DNA of 32,511 nucleotides from Pseudomonadales bacterium (lineage in GTDB: Bacteria; Pseudomonadota; Gammaproteobacteria; Pseudomonadales; Azotimanducaceae). The notes under the pieces were generated by a model. It searched no databases and was not told the origin of the DNA. It saw only the letters and a program-made list of their open reading frames with translations. The stretch is taken from the NCBI GenBank assembly GCA_029246605.1, contig JAQWMV010000066.1:1-32511 (forward strand), read 5' to 3'. The translations under genes were made by a program, and so were the position numbers. Shown piece after piece: positions 1-9,026 of the stretch (position 1 is its first letter; each line of letters starts with the position of its first letter).

Positions 1-202
1 TGTTTAGGTATTTTTTGATGTCAGCTTCAGACTGCCCCTTGTCTTTCATCGCTTTTCGTATTTCCGCTTCAGTGAGCGAATTTTTCTTTACGCCCGGCAC
101 TGCTGCCAGTTTCTCAAAGGCTTCCAGATCAGGCACGTCGATCGAGTTGATATTCACCTCGAACTCAAGGGTAACCTTATATTTAGTTGTTTCATTACTC
201 AT
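1..202 (-). CDS. Small protein of unknown function, 3' end cut by window edge
   Basis: A minus-strand reading frame starts with ATG at 202 and stays open to the window edge (67 codons visible). A good ribosome binding site, GGAG, lies 7 bases before the ATG. The product begins MSNETTKYKVTLEFEVNI and continues with an alternating hydrophobic/charged stretch and then a lysine/glutamate-rich helical stretch (SLTEAEIRKAMKDKG). There is no signal peptide or membrane segment. It starts only 20 bases after the stop of the upstream dikinase-like gene on the same strand, so the two are probably co-transcribed. I do not recognise the family. The reading frame on the opposite strand here has no plausible protein character. 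Confidence 0.7.
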   Translation of the reverse strand, partial: MSNETTKYKVTLEFEVNINSIDVPDLEAFEKLAAVPGVKKNSLTEAEIRKAMKDKGQSEADIKKYLN

Positions 203-222
203 CACACTGCTCCAATTCCGGT

Positions 223-2793
223 CTAATCGAGAATCTCGACGATGCCAGCATCGCCATCGACACTGATGCGCTGGCCGCTTTTTAAGCGCTGGGTTACGTT
301 ACCAAGCCCCAGTACGGCTGGGATACCAAACTCCCGCGCCACGATAGAGCCATGCGCCAGTATGCTGCCAATGTCTGTGACTAATGCAATCGCATGGGAA
401 AACAGTTGCGTCCATGCAGGGGTCGTCATCGGACATACCAGTATGGTATTTGGCTTCATATTGTCGAAATCAGCGGGCGATAAAATTACACTCACTTCGC
501 CTTCGATCCGGCCTGGACTGACAGCGAAGCCACTCATTAGATTGCTGTCCGGTGAGTTCAACTTTTGTGTTGCAGCGCCGTTGGCGTGTTGCTCAATCGG
601 TATTGCGCCAGGTGGATGAACGCGCTTTCTTGCTTCCCGCAGTTCACGGGCAGCGGCCGCCATTGAGGCAAGCTTAGGTAGTGCCTTGCCCTGTGCCCGC
701 CCCTTGATCGCCTTCTCGATATTGTCGGTACGCAGATAATATAGATCATCGGCAGACTCAAACGTCCCGACATCCACCAGTCGTTGCCCCAGTTCAGCTG
801 CCATGCTACGCAATACCGGCCACGACCCGCCTAACCAGAACACAACTTCTTCACGGTGCGGATAGAAGTGCCGCGCTTTCCAAAGGTGCCAGCGAAACTG
901 CCACATCTGTTCTTCACTCAGTACTTCGCGTATTTCACGCACCGCTACTTTGCGCTTTTCAGCGACTTTGGCGTGATGCGCTCTCGGGTCGTAGTCTTTA
1001 TCCTGGACCTGCGACTTCAGTGCAACCATGACGGGAATCGGATCTTCCGAGGCCGTGGGCTCGACAAAATCCAGCGAGTAAATCTGATGTCCGTAGGTCT
1101 CGTTATAGCGATCAATTGCTTCAATCACAGGGCCACCGGCAGGATGACTCTGCAACGCCGCAAGCAGCTTCGGCGCGGCGGTCGCACTGACCATGTCAAA
1201 CAGTGATTCATCATCCTGGATCAGTTTCGACATTGCCCAGATATCCATCTGCGCCTGCATGGTTCTGGAGTTAAAACCGGACAGGAACATGCCACTGGTG
1301 AAATTGTGATCCGGTGCGGCGGATTTCAGGAAACCCTGGAGCTGTTCGTCGGTCACCTTGGCGGTGGCAAATACCTTGGAGGATTCTTCCCAGTAATAGC
1401 CATCCTCATTAGCCAGCGTTTTGATACCCTCCAGCAATTCTGTATCCAATGCGCTGGTCAAATCGATTCTTTCATACTCCTTAATCATGGCCTGGTAATC
1501 CGGTAGCCAATCCTCACGCCACAGCTCCACCAGTTTGGTCCACCACTCGACGTGCCCTTTGACCTGAAAGTCCGCCATGAGCTTGGGATCGACGCCTTCT
1601 ACAGCTTTAAAATCGCGGCGCTGGTAGGCGTAGCCGTTAACCGACAGATGCACGTTGCCATTGGTCATATCCTCGATGGTGTACGGGGCGTCCGTACGCT
1701 CAAGACCGCGGTTCATACCCTGCTGCAATGCGACTTCAAGATAGAGCTCATCAAACAACGGCGACAGTGGATCTGGCATATTCTCTACGATTTGGCGACG
1801 TAATAATGTCGCGCCCGGAGCCGGCGGTTCCCACTTCAGGTCCTTGAGCGGCGCCGGTGGCAGGTTGGTAATAGGTCGTGACTGTAGTAAATACAGCACA
1901 TCATCCTTGATGGCCCATTCGATGTCCTGTGGGACACCGCCGAAATGCTGCTCTGACTTGATCGCAAGATCAGCAAGACCGGTGAGCTGTGCTTCAGACA
2001 ACGAAGATGTGTCCCGCCTAGACTGTGACACTTCCTGCATGATCACCCCACCTTCACCATCAGAAACAATCATCTGCTCTTTGGCGCCAATCATGGTTTC
2101 TTTCAGTTCATGGTTTTCACGATCGAAAATGTAGGTATCCAGTGTGACCTGGCAGCTGACGATGGCCTCCCCAAGCCCAAAACTGGCATTGGCGATCATC
2201 TCGGAGCGTTCGCCCGTTGCTGGGTTAGCGGTAAAAAGAATACCGGAAACGTCCGAAGCCACCATAACCTGCACTACAACCGCCATGGCAACCTGGTCAT
2301 GTTCAATACCCATCTGCTCCCGATAACTGATGGCACGAGGTGTCCACAAAGAAGCCCAACAATCGCGCACTGCCGCAAGCAGTGCATCTTCACCCTTGAT
2401 ATTTAGATAAGTGTCCTGTTGTCCAGCAAAGGACATATCAGGTAAGTCCTCGGCATTCGCGGAGGATCGCACAGCAACCGCAGGATTGTCTCCCAGCTTC
2501 GCATAGGCCGACTTAATTTCCTTAGCTAGGACACTCGACAATTTCGTGTCAGAAAACAACCGCGAGATGTTTTCCGACGCTACTGCTTCTTCTCCGGTCT
2601 TGCCTGCCTCGTCCAGGATACCAGCCTGAAGATTGTTGCTGGCCACAAAATCCCGATAAGCCGCGGTCGTAATATGAAAGCCGCCGGGTACCGGCAAACC
2701 TGCATTGGTCATTTCTGAAAGCGAACGGCCCTTGCCGCCAACAACTTCCAGCAAGGTATCTTTGGTATCAAACGCGAGAATAGACTTGCCCAT
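223..2793 (-). CDS. PEP-utilising dikinase-like enzyme (rifampicin phosphotransferase/PEP synthase superfamily)
   Basis: The 856-residue product has an N-terminal PPDK/PEP-synthase ATP-binding domain: VGGKGRSLSEM near residue 20 and AVRSSANAEDLPDMSFAGQQ near residue 110. A long middle region follows, then a C-terminal swivelling phosphohistidine domain with LAHGSIVAREFGIPAV, whose His is about residue 814. It lacks the C-terminal PEP/pyruvate TIM barrel of true PEP synthase. Its length and domain order match rifampicin phosphotransferase and related three-domain enzymes, which move phosphate from ATP to a small molecule through the swivelling His. The usual GG before the His loop is DIG here. 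An in-frame TTG at 2808 would add five residues; I prefer the ATG at 2793, with GGA about 10 bases upstream. It is divergent from an ABC exporter pair. The acceptor is unknown, so no specific drug-resistance function is claimed. Confidence 0.85.
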   Translation of the reverse strand: MGKSILAFDTKDTLLEVVGGKGRSLSEMTNAGLPVPGGFHITTAAYRDFVASNNLQAGILDEAGKTGEEAVASENISRLFSDTKLSSVLAKEIKSAYAKLGDNPAVAVRSSANAEDLPDMSFAGQQDTYLNIKGEDALLAAVRDCWASLWTPRAISYREQMGIEHDQVAMAVVVQVMVASDVSGILFTANPATGERSEMIANASFGLGEAIVSCQVTLDTYIFDRENHELKETMIGAKEQMIVSDGEGGVIMQEVSQSRRDTSSLSEAQLTGLADLAIKSEQHFGGVPQDIEWAIKDDVLYLLQSRPITNLPPAPLKDLKWEPPAPGATLLRRQIVENMPDPLSPLFDELYLEVALQQGMNRGLERTDAPYTIEDMTNGNVHLSVNGYAYQRRDFKAVEGVDPKLMADFQVKGHVEWWTKLVELWREDWLPDYQAMIKEYERIDLTSALDTELLEGIKTLANEDGYYWEESSKVFATAKVTDEQLQGFLKSAAPDHNFTSGMFLSGFNSRTMQAQMDIWAMSKLIQDDESLFDMVSATAAPKLLAALQSHPAGGPVIEAIDRYNETYGHQIYSLDFVEPTASEDPIPVMVALKSQVQDKDYDPRAHHAKVAEKRKVAVREIREVLSEEQMWQFRWHLWKARHFYPHREEVVFWLGGSWPVLRSMAAELGQRLVDVGTFESADDLYYLRTDNIEKAIKGRAQGKALPKLASMAAAARELREARKRVHPPGAIPIEQHANGAATQKLNSPDSNLMSGFAVSPGRIEGEVSVILSPADFDNMKPNTILVCPMTTPAWTQLFSHAIALVTDIGSILAHGSIVAREFGIPAVLGLGNVTQRLKSGQRISVDGDAGIVEILD

Positions 2794-2840
2794 AAAATAG
2801 AATTCCAAATGTACGAAGCAACCCGCTTCGTGAGACCGTT

Positions 2841-2869
2841 ATCATAGCCAAATTATTATTTGGTTCCAG
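2841..2869 (-). promoter_or_regulatory. Possible promoter with inverted-repeat operator upstream of the dikinase-like gene
   Basis: Between the divergent genes lies a perfect inverted repeat, CCAAAT-TATT-ATTTGG (2848-2863). Read on the minus strand, TATGAT (2846-2841) resembles a -10 box. The repeat fills the 17-base spacer between it and a weak -35 candidate, CTGGAA (2869-2864). A dyad in this position is typical of a repressor or activator site, but no regulator gene is present in the window. The -35 match is poor, so the promoter call is tentative; the dyad itself is directly visible. Confidence 0.35.
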
Positions 2870-3009
2870 ACCACAAAATCGAATAAGTGCTGATATTGGC
2901 TAAAAATGGGTGAACTCAGCCTCAGATAACAAATCCCTGACATTCTAAAAGACTTTACGGGACAGAAAAAATGTTAGTGTCCGTCGAACGAGTATGGGTG
3001 AGACAAGAT

Positions 3010-3024
3010 ATGAGCACTAAATGA
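3010..3024 (+). other. Four-codon mini-ORF overlapping the start of the first ABC gene
   Basis: ATG-AGC-ACT-AAA-TGA starts at 3010, and its stop overlaps the ATG at 3021 as ATGA. The purine-rich GGTGAG before 3010 is better placed for this ATG than for the one at 3021. This could be a short leader that couples translation to the transporter gene, or just a chance ATG. The repeated ATGAGC at both starts is visible in the sequence. Confidence 0.25.
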
Positions 3025-5096
3025 GCGAACTGGGTTTAATCAAAGGCTTCAAAGCTGCAGATCAGGTCGACGATATGCCTGACCTAAACCTCCGCAGGAT
3101 GTTTTCTCTGGCGCTTCGCACCTGGCCCTATATGAAGCCTATGCTTGTTCATCTTCTGGTCATCGGTGCTTTTATGCTTTCCGGTGGGCTAACTGCAGTT
3201 GTCACGGGGTTTGTCGGGGTGGATCTTATGACCAATAAGGTGCTCGTGGGCGAGAAGCTTCAGCCGCTGCAGGCAACCGTTCTGTTTCTCGGTGACGAAT
3301 ACGTCACGGCAGATATCGATGGCACAGGCATCAAGAAAGACAAGAAGATATCTCCCGGCAAAAACGCCCCGACAAAGGTCGCACTATTTGGCCCTGGTAG
3401 CAGAGCCAAAAAATTACCGGATGTAGAACCGGAGTTAACCCAGGAACAGAGAAAGACAGTTCGAAATCGCCTGATTATGTGGACTATCGTGGGCGGTGTG
3501 ATAGCGACCATTGGGGGATTGATCGGAGCGTATTACGCCATGTGGGTATGGCAGAGCATCAATCAGAATCTACGGGTCGCGATGCTTGCGCGGGCCGAGT
3601 CGCTATCGCTCAAATACCACGACAATGCCCGAATAGGCGACGCGATTTTCCGTGTGTATCAGGACAGTGCAATGATCATTAACCTGTTACAGCAGGGCAT
3701 CATTGCACCTTTCTGGGCAGTCTATAGCGCTATCATTGGTCTTGCCTTTGTTGTGGCGTTCGATCCGCTATTTGCATTGCTGGTGATTATTGCCGCGACT
3801 CCCATGGTCTGGCTCACGGTGAAATTTACCCCTCGAATACGTCGAAAATCCATGAATAACCGGCGAGCCAACAGCGATCTAACCTCCCGACTGCAGGAGG
3901 TATTCACAGCGATCAAGGTGGTCAAGGCAAACCGGGCGGAAACCCGTGTATTTGATCGATTTAACGAAGACTCCGTTCGTGCGCTGAATGCCGCCTATTT
4001 CCTGCGCCTGGATATGGTGATTCTCACGGTCGCTGTTGCGATGCTGGGTGGTGCAACCATCGTTCTGTGCGAATACATCATGGTCAGCTGGGTCCTCGTG
4101 GAACGGGAAACGTTTCTCGGGGCCTGGGCGGTATCCTTTATTGGTTTTGTGGTGTGGAATCTGGGTTCCTATTACATGGCACAGGGCCGTGTTGGCGGGT
4201 TAGCGCTTGCTGGCAGAGGCATCGTGGGTATCTGGAACCGAATGCAGGATATGTTCATTGGTTTGGACCGGGCGTTCTTTCTGCTAGATCTTGAACCGGA
4301 TGTAGTAGACCCTGAACATCCCGTTAGCTTCCCGGCACCAATCGAAACAGTATCATGGCGCAACGTGAGTTTTGGCTATGATCCTGCCCAGCCAATATTG
4401 CGTGATATAAGTCTTGAGGCCGAAGCGGGCACGGTGACCGCCATTGTGGGTGGTACCGGTGCAGGCAAGTCGACAATCATCTCTATGCTGTTGCGGCTAT
4501 ATGATCCGGACGAAGGTCAGGTGCTGGTTAACGGCATCGACATTAAAGATATGACCGTTGAAGATTTGCGTGCCAATACGTCAATTGCGTTGCAGAAGAA
4601 TGTGCTGTTCGCCGATACCGTGGCCAAAAACATCACTTACGCAACCACGAGGGCATCACAATCGGATATCGAAGCCGCGGCCCATGTTGCCTGTGCCGAT
4701 ACGTTTATTGAGGAAATGGCTGAGGGCTACAACACGGAATTGGGAGAACGCGGCGGCAAACTCTCCGCTGGGCAACGACAACGACTATCCATTGCCCGAG
4801 CCATCGTGCGTGACACGCCCATACTGATTTTGGATGAACCCACAGCATCGCTGGATGCAAAAACAGAGCACGAAGTACTCGCTAATCTCGGCCAGTGGGG
4901 CAAAGGCAGAGTGATTTTTCTGATTACCCACCGCCTGTCCACGATTCGTAACGCCGATCAGATCGCATTTCTGGAAGATGGTGCATTCGTCGAACACGGT
5001 AAACACCAGGATCTTATGTCCATAAACGGGGGACGCTACCGGGAGTTCGTCGAGGAAGAGATAGCCGGTGCAACGGTTGGAGATACTCATGAGTGA
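3021..5096 (+). CDS. ABC exporter half-transporter, permease-ATPase fusion (subunit A)
   Basis: The 691-residue protein combines a six-helix type I exporter membrane domain with a C-terminal nucleotide-binding domain. Visible motifs are Walker A GGTGAGKST (residues 477-485, Lys483), signature LSAGQ (581-585), Walker B ILILDEP with catalytic Glu606, and switch His637, so this ATPase site looks complete. TM1 spans about 42-65 and TM2 about 151-175. They are separated by about 80 hydrophilic residues, much longer than the usual first external loop and probably facing the periplasm. The gene overlaps the next ABC gene by 8 bases, indicating a heterodimer. Lipid, peptide or drug export are all possible; the substrate cannot be inferred. 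The start at 3021 lacks a strong ribosome binding site of its own. Confidence 0.9.
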   Translation: MSELGLIKGFKAADQVDDMPDLNLRRMFSLALRTWPYMKPMLVHLLVIGAFMLSGGLTAVVTGFVGVDLMTNKVLVGEKLQPLQATVLFLGDEYVTADIDGTGIKKDKKISPGKNAPTKVALFGPGSRAKKLPDVEPELTQEQRKTVRNRLIMWTIVGGVIATIGGLIGAYYAMWVWQSINQNLRVAMLARAESLSLKYHDNARIGDAIFRVYQDSAMIINLLQQGIIAPFWAVYSAIIGLAFVVAFDPLFALLVIIAATPMVWLTVKFTPRIRRKSMNNRRANSDLTSRLQEVFTAIKVVKANRAETRVFDRFNEDSVRALNAAYFLRLDMVILTVAVAMLGGATIVLCEYIMVSWVLVERETFLGAWAVSFIGFVVWNLGSYYMAQGRVGGLALAGRGIVGIWNRMQDMFIGLDRAFFLLDLEPDVVDPEHPVSFPAPIETVSWRNVSFGYDPAQPILRDISLEAEAGTVTAIVGGTGAGKSTIISMLLRLYDPDEGQVLVNGIDIKDMTVEDLRANTSIALQKNVLFADTVAKNITYATTRASQSDIEAAAHVACADTFIEEMAEGYNTELGERGGKLSAGQRQRLSIARAIVRDTPILILDEPTASLDAKTEHEVLANLGQWGKGRVIFLITHRLSTIRNADQIAFLEDGAFVEHGKHQDLMSINGGRYREFVEEEIAGATVGDTHE

Positions 5097-7107
5097 AGTG
5101 ACCGCAAAAAATAAGAACACTTCACTGATCAGGCAAGTCCTGGGTAAAAACCAGTTTGATGACCGCGTGGATACACAACCTGATGTCAGTACCTGGGAAG
5201 CGTGCAGGATTATCGGTCGCTGCGTGACACTGCTGATGACCGAAAAAAGATTGCTAACCGCGAAATTTTTATCGCAGCTAGGTCTGGTATTTCCGGCTTT
5301 GCTACTTCCCTGGATGGCAAAAATCGTCGTCGACAACGTCATATTACATCGCCCCTTTGGCGACACCACTGTCCTCTTTCCACCCTTCATGAACCCCATT
5401 GTCAATTTCGTTGACGGTAAAGAACCCATTGCCATTATGTTTACCATTACGGTGATCTATTTCGTCATGCTGATCACCATCGGATCACGTTCAGGCAATG
5501 GGACCAATGCCGGCTTATTGCAGGGTCGGGATGCAGCGACCCAAGCGGAGAATCAATTGAGCTCAGGATATAGTAGTGGTGGCGGGCTATGGGGCATCCT
5601 GGAGTTTATGGTGCACATTCGTCTAACCCAGTCCCTCGGCAACCGCATCCGCACACGGTTATTTGATCGTCTGACCCACCTACCGATGACCGTTCTCGAT
5701 GATCAGCGCATTGGCGACTCGGTATTCAGAGTATTGTACGACACGCCGGAGGCAGCAGAACTCGGCTATCGCATGACATTCCATCCCCTTTTCGCCGGAC
5801 TGTCGGCAATCCTCAACCTTTATATCCTGCAATACTCCTACGGCCATATTTCGCCCGAGATCATCTGGATCGCGTGGGCGATGTTACCACTGGCCATATT
5901 GGCCACTTTTCCTTTCTCCGGTCCACTGCGCCGCACTAATCAGAACAAGCGGGCCGCCGGTTCGGCGACGACCAATACTATGGAAGAGTCCATGAATAAT
6001 ATTGGTGCCGTGCAGAGTCTGGGCGGAAACAAAAAGGAAGGCAAACGTTTCGCGGACAGCAGCAATCAAACATTTCTGCGAGAACGCTATGCCTGGGCAG
6101 TTATCTATGCAACGATCGCCGTGTTGAGTGCGTTCTACGGAACCGCAGCGATCTATATCACCATTGTGATTACCGACCGCATCATCGAAGGCGCCATGTC
6201 CCCCGGTGACTTCGCGGTATTATTTGGAATCTACGGCAGCATCGCGGGATCTGCAGGCTTTTTCGGCATGATGTGGCTCAAAATGCAGGAAAACATCGCC
6301 GCGGTCCGTCGGGTTTTCTTTTTTCTGGACTATGAAACGGAAGAGGACCGGACCGGTGAAATAAAGCTGGGCACTATCAGCAAGGATGTCACGTTCGAAG
6401 GTGCCTGTTTCGCATATCCTGATGGTCACATGGCCCTGAATAATATTAATCTTGAACTACCCGTCGGTGAGCTTGTTGCGCTGGTTGGCCCTACTGGTGC
6501 CGGTAAGACAACGCTCGCTTATATGATCCCAGCGTTGCTAACACCCACATCGGGACGCGTTCTAATAGATGGTGAAGATATATCCCAGGTGGATCTCGAC
6601 ACACTTCGCAGTCAGGTCACCTACGTGTTCCAGGAACATCTGCTGCTGTCCGAATCGATTCGTCAAAATCTGCTTTTTGCAAACCCTGATGCCACAGAAG
6701 CGGAGATGATAACGGCTTTAGAAACAGCGGGTTGCATGGAGTTTATCGACAAACTGCCCGAGGGTATCAATACGGTACTCGGCCGCTCCGGTGATACGTT
6801 ATCCGTGGGCCAGCAGCAACGACTATCGATTGCCAGAGGCCTGGTTCGCGACGCAAAAATACTGATCCTCGACGAACCCACCGCTGCGCTTGACCCACAC
6901 ACCGAAGGACGCCTTGTTCAGGCATTACAGGCCGCCGCCAAGGGGCGGCTCGTTATCGTCATCGCCCATCGCTTATCGACTATCCGCAAAGCAGACCGCA
7001 TCGTGTTTCTGGAAAATGGTGAGATCAAAGATGTGGGTAGCCATGAAACACTCATGGAGAATCCCGATGGGCCCTACCACGAATTTGTCGAACTTCAGGG
7101 TGGATAG
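5089..7107 (+). CDS. ABC exporter half-transporter, permease-ATPase fusion (subunit B)
   Basis: The ATG at 5089, preceded by GGAG 6 bases upstream, gives 672 residues; an upstream in-frame start at 5068 would be deeper inside the previous gene. The C-terminal ATPase has Walker A GPTGAGKTT (467-475, Lys473), signature LSVGQ (571-575), Walker B LILDEP with Glu596, and switch His627. With both subunits carrying the catalytic Glu, the heterodimer appears to have two competent ATP sites. The segment from about 133 to 168, after the hydrophobic stretch that looks like TM2, is rich in Gly, Ser, Asn and Gln (SRSGNGTN, LSSGYSSGGG) and interrupts the usual TM2-to-coupling-helix region. Coding overlap with subunit A indicates co-expression. 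Confidence 0.9.
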   Translation: MSEVTAKNKNTSLIRQVLGKNQFDDRVDTQPDVSTWEACRIIGRCVTLLMTEKRLLTAKFLSQLGLVFPALLLPWMAKIVVDNVILHRPFGDTTVLFPPFMNPIVNFVDGKEPIAIMFTITVIYFVMLITIGSRSGNGTNAGLLQGRDAATQAENQLSSGYSSGGGLWGILEFMVHIRLTQSLGNRIRTRLFDRLTHLPMTVLDDQRIGDSVFRVLYDTPEAAELGYRMTFHPLFAGLSAILNLYILQYSYGHISPEIIWIAWAMLPLAILATFPFSGPLRRTNQNKRAAGSATTNTMEESMNNIGAVQSLGGNKKEGKRFADSSNQTFLRERYAWAVIYATIAVLSAFYGTAAIYITIVITDRIIEGAMSPGDFAVLFGIYGSIAGSAGFFGMMWLKMQENIAAVRRVFFFLDYETEEDRTGEIKLGTISKDVTFEGACFAYPDGHMALNNINLELPVGELVALVGPTGAGKTTLAYMIPALLTPTSGRVLIDGEDISQVDLDTLRSQVTYVFQEHLLLSESIRQNLLFANPDATEAEMITALETAGCMEFIDKLPEGINTVLGRSGDTLSVGQQQRLSIARGLVRDAKILILDEPTAALDPHTEGRLVQALQAAAKGRLVIVIAHRLSTIRKADRIVFLENGEIKDVGSHETLMENPDGPYHEFVELQGG

Positions 7108-7145
7108 GAATACCTTGTAATTCTCTCGAGAAAAACCGAACTATC

Positions 7146-9005
7146 ATGCATATAGACACACCGAACCAGACCGAAGCCATCACTGAAACCACACCAGACA
7201 TCGACCTTGCGCTTGGCGATGCACACTTTCCCTCGCTGCATATGGCCCTACTCCAAATCACCCGTGATGAATCGCTTTTCAATGAGCAATATGCCGATAC
7301 TGATCTGCTCAGGCAGACTGCTCTTAACATCATCACTGCCCTGCGGGACAGCAAGCGAACTGTAAACACAGATCTGCCCGATGCCGGATTTGTTCACACC
7401 ATGATGCAGCATATGGCCCGTGGCAGTGTTCCTGAAGAGTACGTGCCTATGATGATGCAGGAAATGTCACTACTCGAACCTGATCCATGGTACGAAGACA
7501 TCCCGGCTGAGACGCGCGGCAAACTCAAGGTTGCGGTTATTGGTGCGGGCATGTCAGGTATCCTCACGGCTATTCGACTGCAGGAAGCGGGTATTCCCTT
7601 CGTGTTGTTCGAAAAAAACAGCGAGGTGGGTGGCACCTGGTTTGAAAACAGCTATCCGGGTTGCCGGGTGGACGTGCCCAATCATTTTTACTGCTACTCT
7701 TTTGCGCCCAACTACAGCTGGTCATCACATTTCGCCAAGCGGGACGAGTTGCTGGACTACTTTATCGCCATTGTTGATAAGTATGACCTGCGACCGCACA
7801 TCCGTTTCAATACCGATGTCACGTCTGCTGAGTATGTCAACGACGGTTGCTGGCAATTGACGACTCAGGATGGCGCGACGGAGCAATTCAATGCGATCGT
7901 CAGTGCCGTCGGGCAATTGAATCGGCCCAAATTACCAGACATAGCAGGGCTCAATGATTTTGCCGGCTCTACCATCCATTCTGCTGAGTGGCGTTCCGAT
8001 GTAGATCTCACTGGAAAAAAAGTCGTTGTCATCGGCACGGGCGCCAGCGCTTTCCAGTTGGCGCCTGAAATTGCTGAGCAGGCCGAACACGTATCGGTAT
8101 TGCAGCGTTCCGCACCCTGGTTATTGCCAACACCAGACTATCATGACGCGGTAGAACCGGGGCATCAATGGTTATTGCAGCATCTGCCTTACTATGCCAA
8201 TTGGTATCGATTCTATCTGTTCTGGAGCGGTTGTGACTCTTTTCTGCCGACACTCACCGTCGATTCGGCGTGGCAAGGAACTGATTCAATCAATGCTGCG
8301 AACGAAGCGTTACGCCAGAGAATTACAGGGTACATCTCAGGGCAGGTTCACGATGATGCGCTGCTCAAGAAAGTCATTCCGGACTACCCCATTGGCGGTA
8401 AACGTCCACTCAGGGACAATGGTCTGTGGCTAACGGCACTGCAGCGCGACAACGTCGATCTGATTACAGACGCTATCAGCAAAGTGACCTATGGCGGGGT
8501 CACATTCGAAAACGGTGAGTCTATTTCTGCGGACGTGATTATCTGCGCCACCGGTTTTCAGGCGGATCATTTTCTGTGGCCCATGAATATTGTGGGTCGC
8601 GACGGCATCAAACTGGACGACTTTTGGGGCAGCAATCCCAAGGCCTACCTGGGCATCACGGTTCCACAGTTCCCTAATCTGTTTTGCCTCTATGGACCCA
8701 ATACCAATCTTGTCCATGGTGGCAGCATCATTTTTCACTCCGAGTGCCAGGTTAATTACATCATGGGTTGCTTAGCGACCCTGCTGACAGAAAACCGACG
8801 TTCCTTAGAACCTCGCAGCGAAGTCGCTGAGGCATTTTACGATCGCGTTGACGCGGGCAATCAGCAAAGAGCCTGGGGTATACCGCAGGTGAAGAGCTGG
8901 TATAAGAATAGTGAGGGGCGAGTAACTCAAAATTGGCCTTTTCGTCTGGTCGACTATTGGCGGGATACGAAAGTCCCCAACGTCAATGATTTCATCTGGC
9001 GGTAG
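7146..9005 (+). CDS. Flavin-dependent monooxygenase, Baeyer-Villiger type with N-terminal extension
   Basis: The 619-residue protein has two dinucleotide-binding motifs: FAD site VIGAGMSG (131-138) with downstream GGTW, and NADPH site VIGTGASA (295-302). Between them lies the Baeyer-Villiger signature FxGxxxHxxxW, read as FAGSTIHSAEW (272-282), here followed by Arg rather than the usual Pro or Asp. Such enzymes insert oxygen next to a ketone or oxidise heteroatoms using NADPH and O2. About 125 residues precede the first Rossmann fold, as in the 4-hydroxyacetophenone monooxygenase group. The gene lies 38 bases after the ABC pair on the same strand and may share its transcript. The ribosome binding site at 7146 is weak. 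The substrate is unknown; a ketone or aromatic ketone is the family-based guess. Confidence 0.88.
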   Translation: MHIDTPNQTEAITETTPDIDLALGDAHFPSLHMALLQITRDESLFNEQYADTDLLRQTALNIITALRDSKRTVNTDLPDAGFVHTMMQHMARGSVPEEYVPMMMQEMSLLEPDPWYEDIPAETRGKLKVAVIGAGMSGILTAIRLQEAGIPFVLFEKNSEVGGTWFENSYPGCRVDVPNHFYCYSFAPNYSWSSHFAKRDELLDYFIAIVDKYDLRPHIRFNTDVTSAEYVNDGCWQLTTQDGATEQFNAIVSAVGQLNRPKLPDIAGLNDFAGSTIHSAEWRSDVDLTGKKVVVIGTGASAFQLAPEIAEQAEHVSVLQRSAPWLLPTPDYHDAVEPGHQWLLQHLPYYANWYRFYLFWSGCDSFLPTLTVDSAWQGTDSINAANEALRQRITGYISGQVHDDALLKKVIPDYPIGGKRPLRDNGLWLTALQRDNVDLITDAISKVTYGGVTFENGESISADVIICATGFQADHFLWPMNIVGRDGIKLDDFWGSNPKAYLGITVPQFPNLFCLYGPNTNLVHGGSIIFHSECQVNYIMGCLATLLTENRRSLEPRSEVAEAFYDRVDAGNQQRAWGIPQVKSWYKNSEGRVTQNWPFRLVDYWRDTKVPNVNDFIWR

Positions 9006-9026
9006 GTCCGCAGCCTTCGCTTTCAC

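Noticed and set aside
223-2793. Calling the dikinase a rifampicin phosphotransferase
   Set aside because: Domain order and length match, but the glycine pair before the catalytic His differs and no drug-binding signature can be read; only superfamily-level naming is safe.
4785-5447. Long minus-strand open frame opposite the ABC genes
   Set aside because: It spans two real plus-strand genes and their overlap, and its translation has no recognisable protein character.
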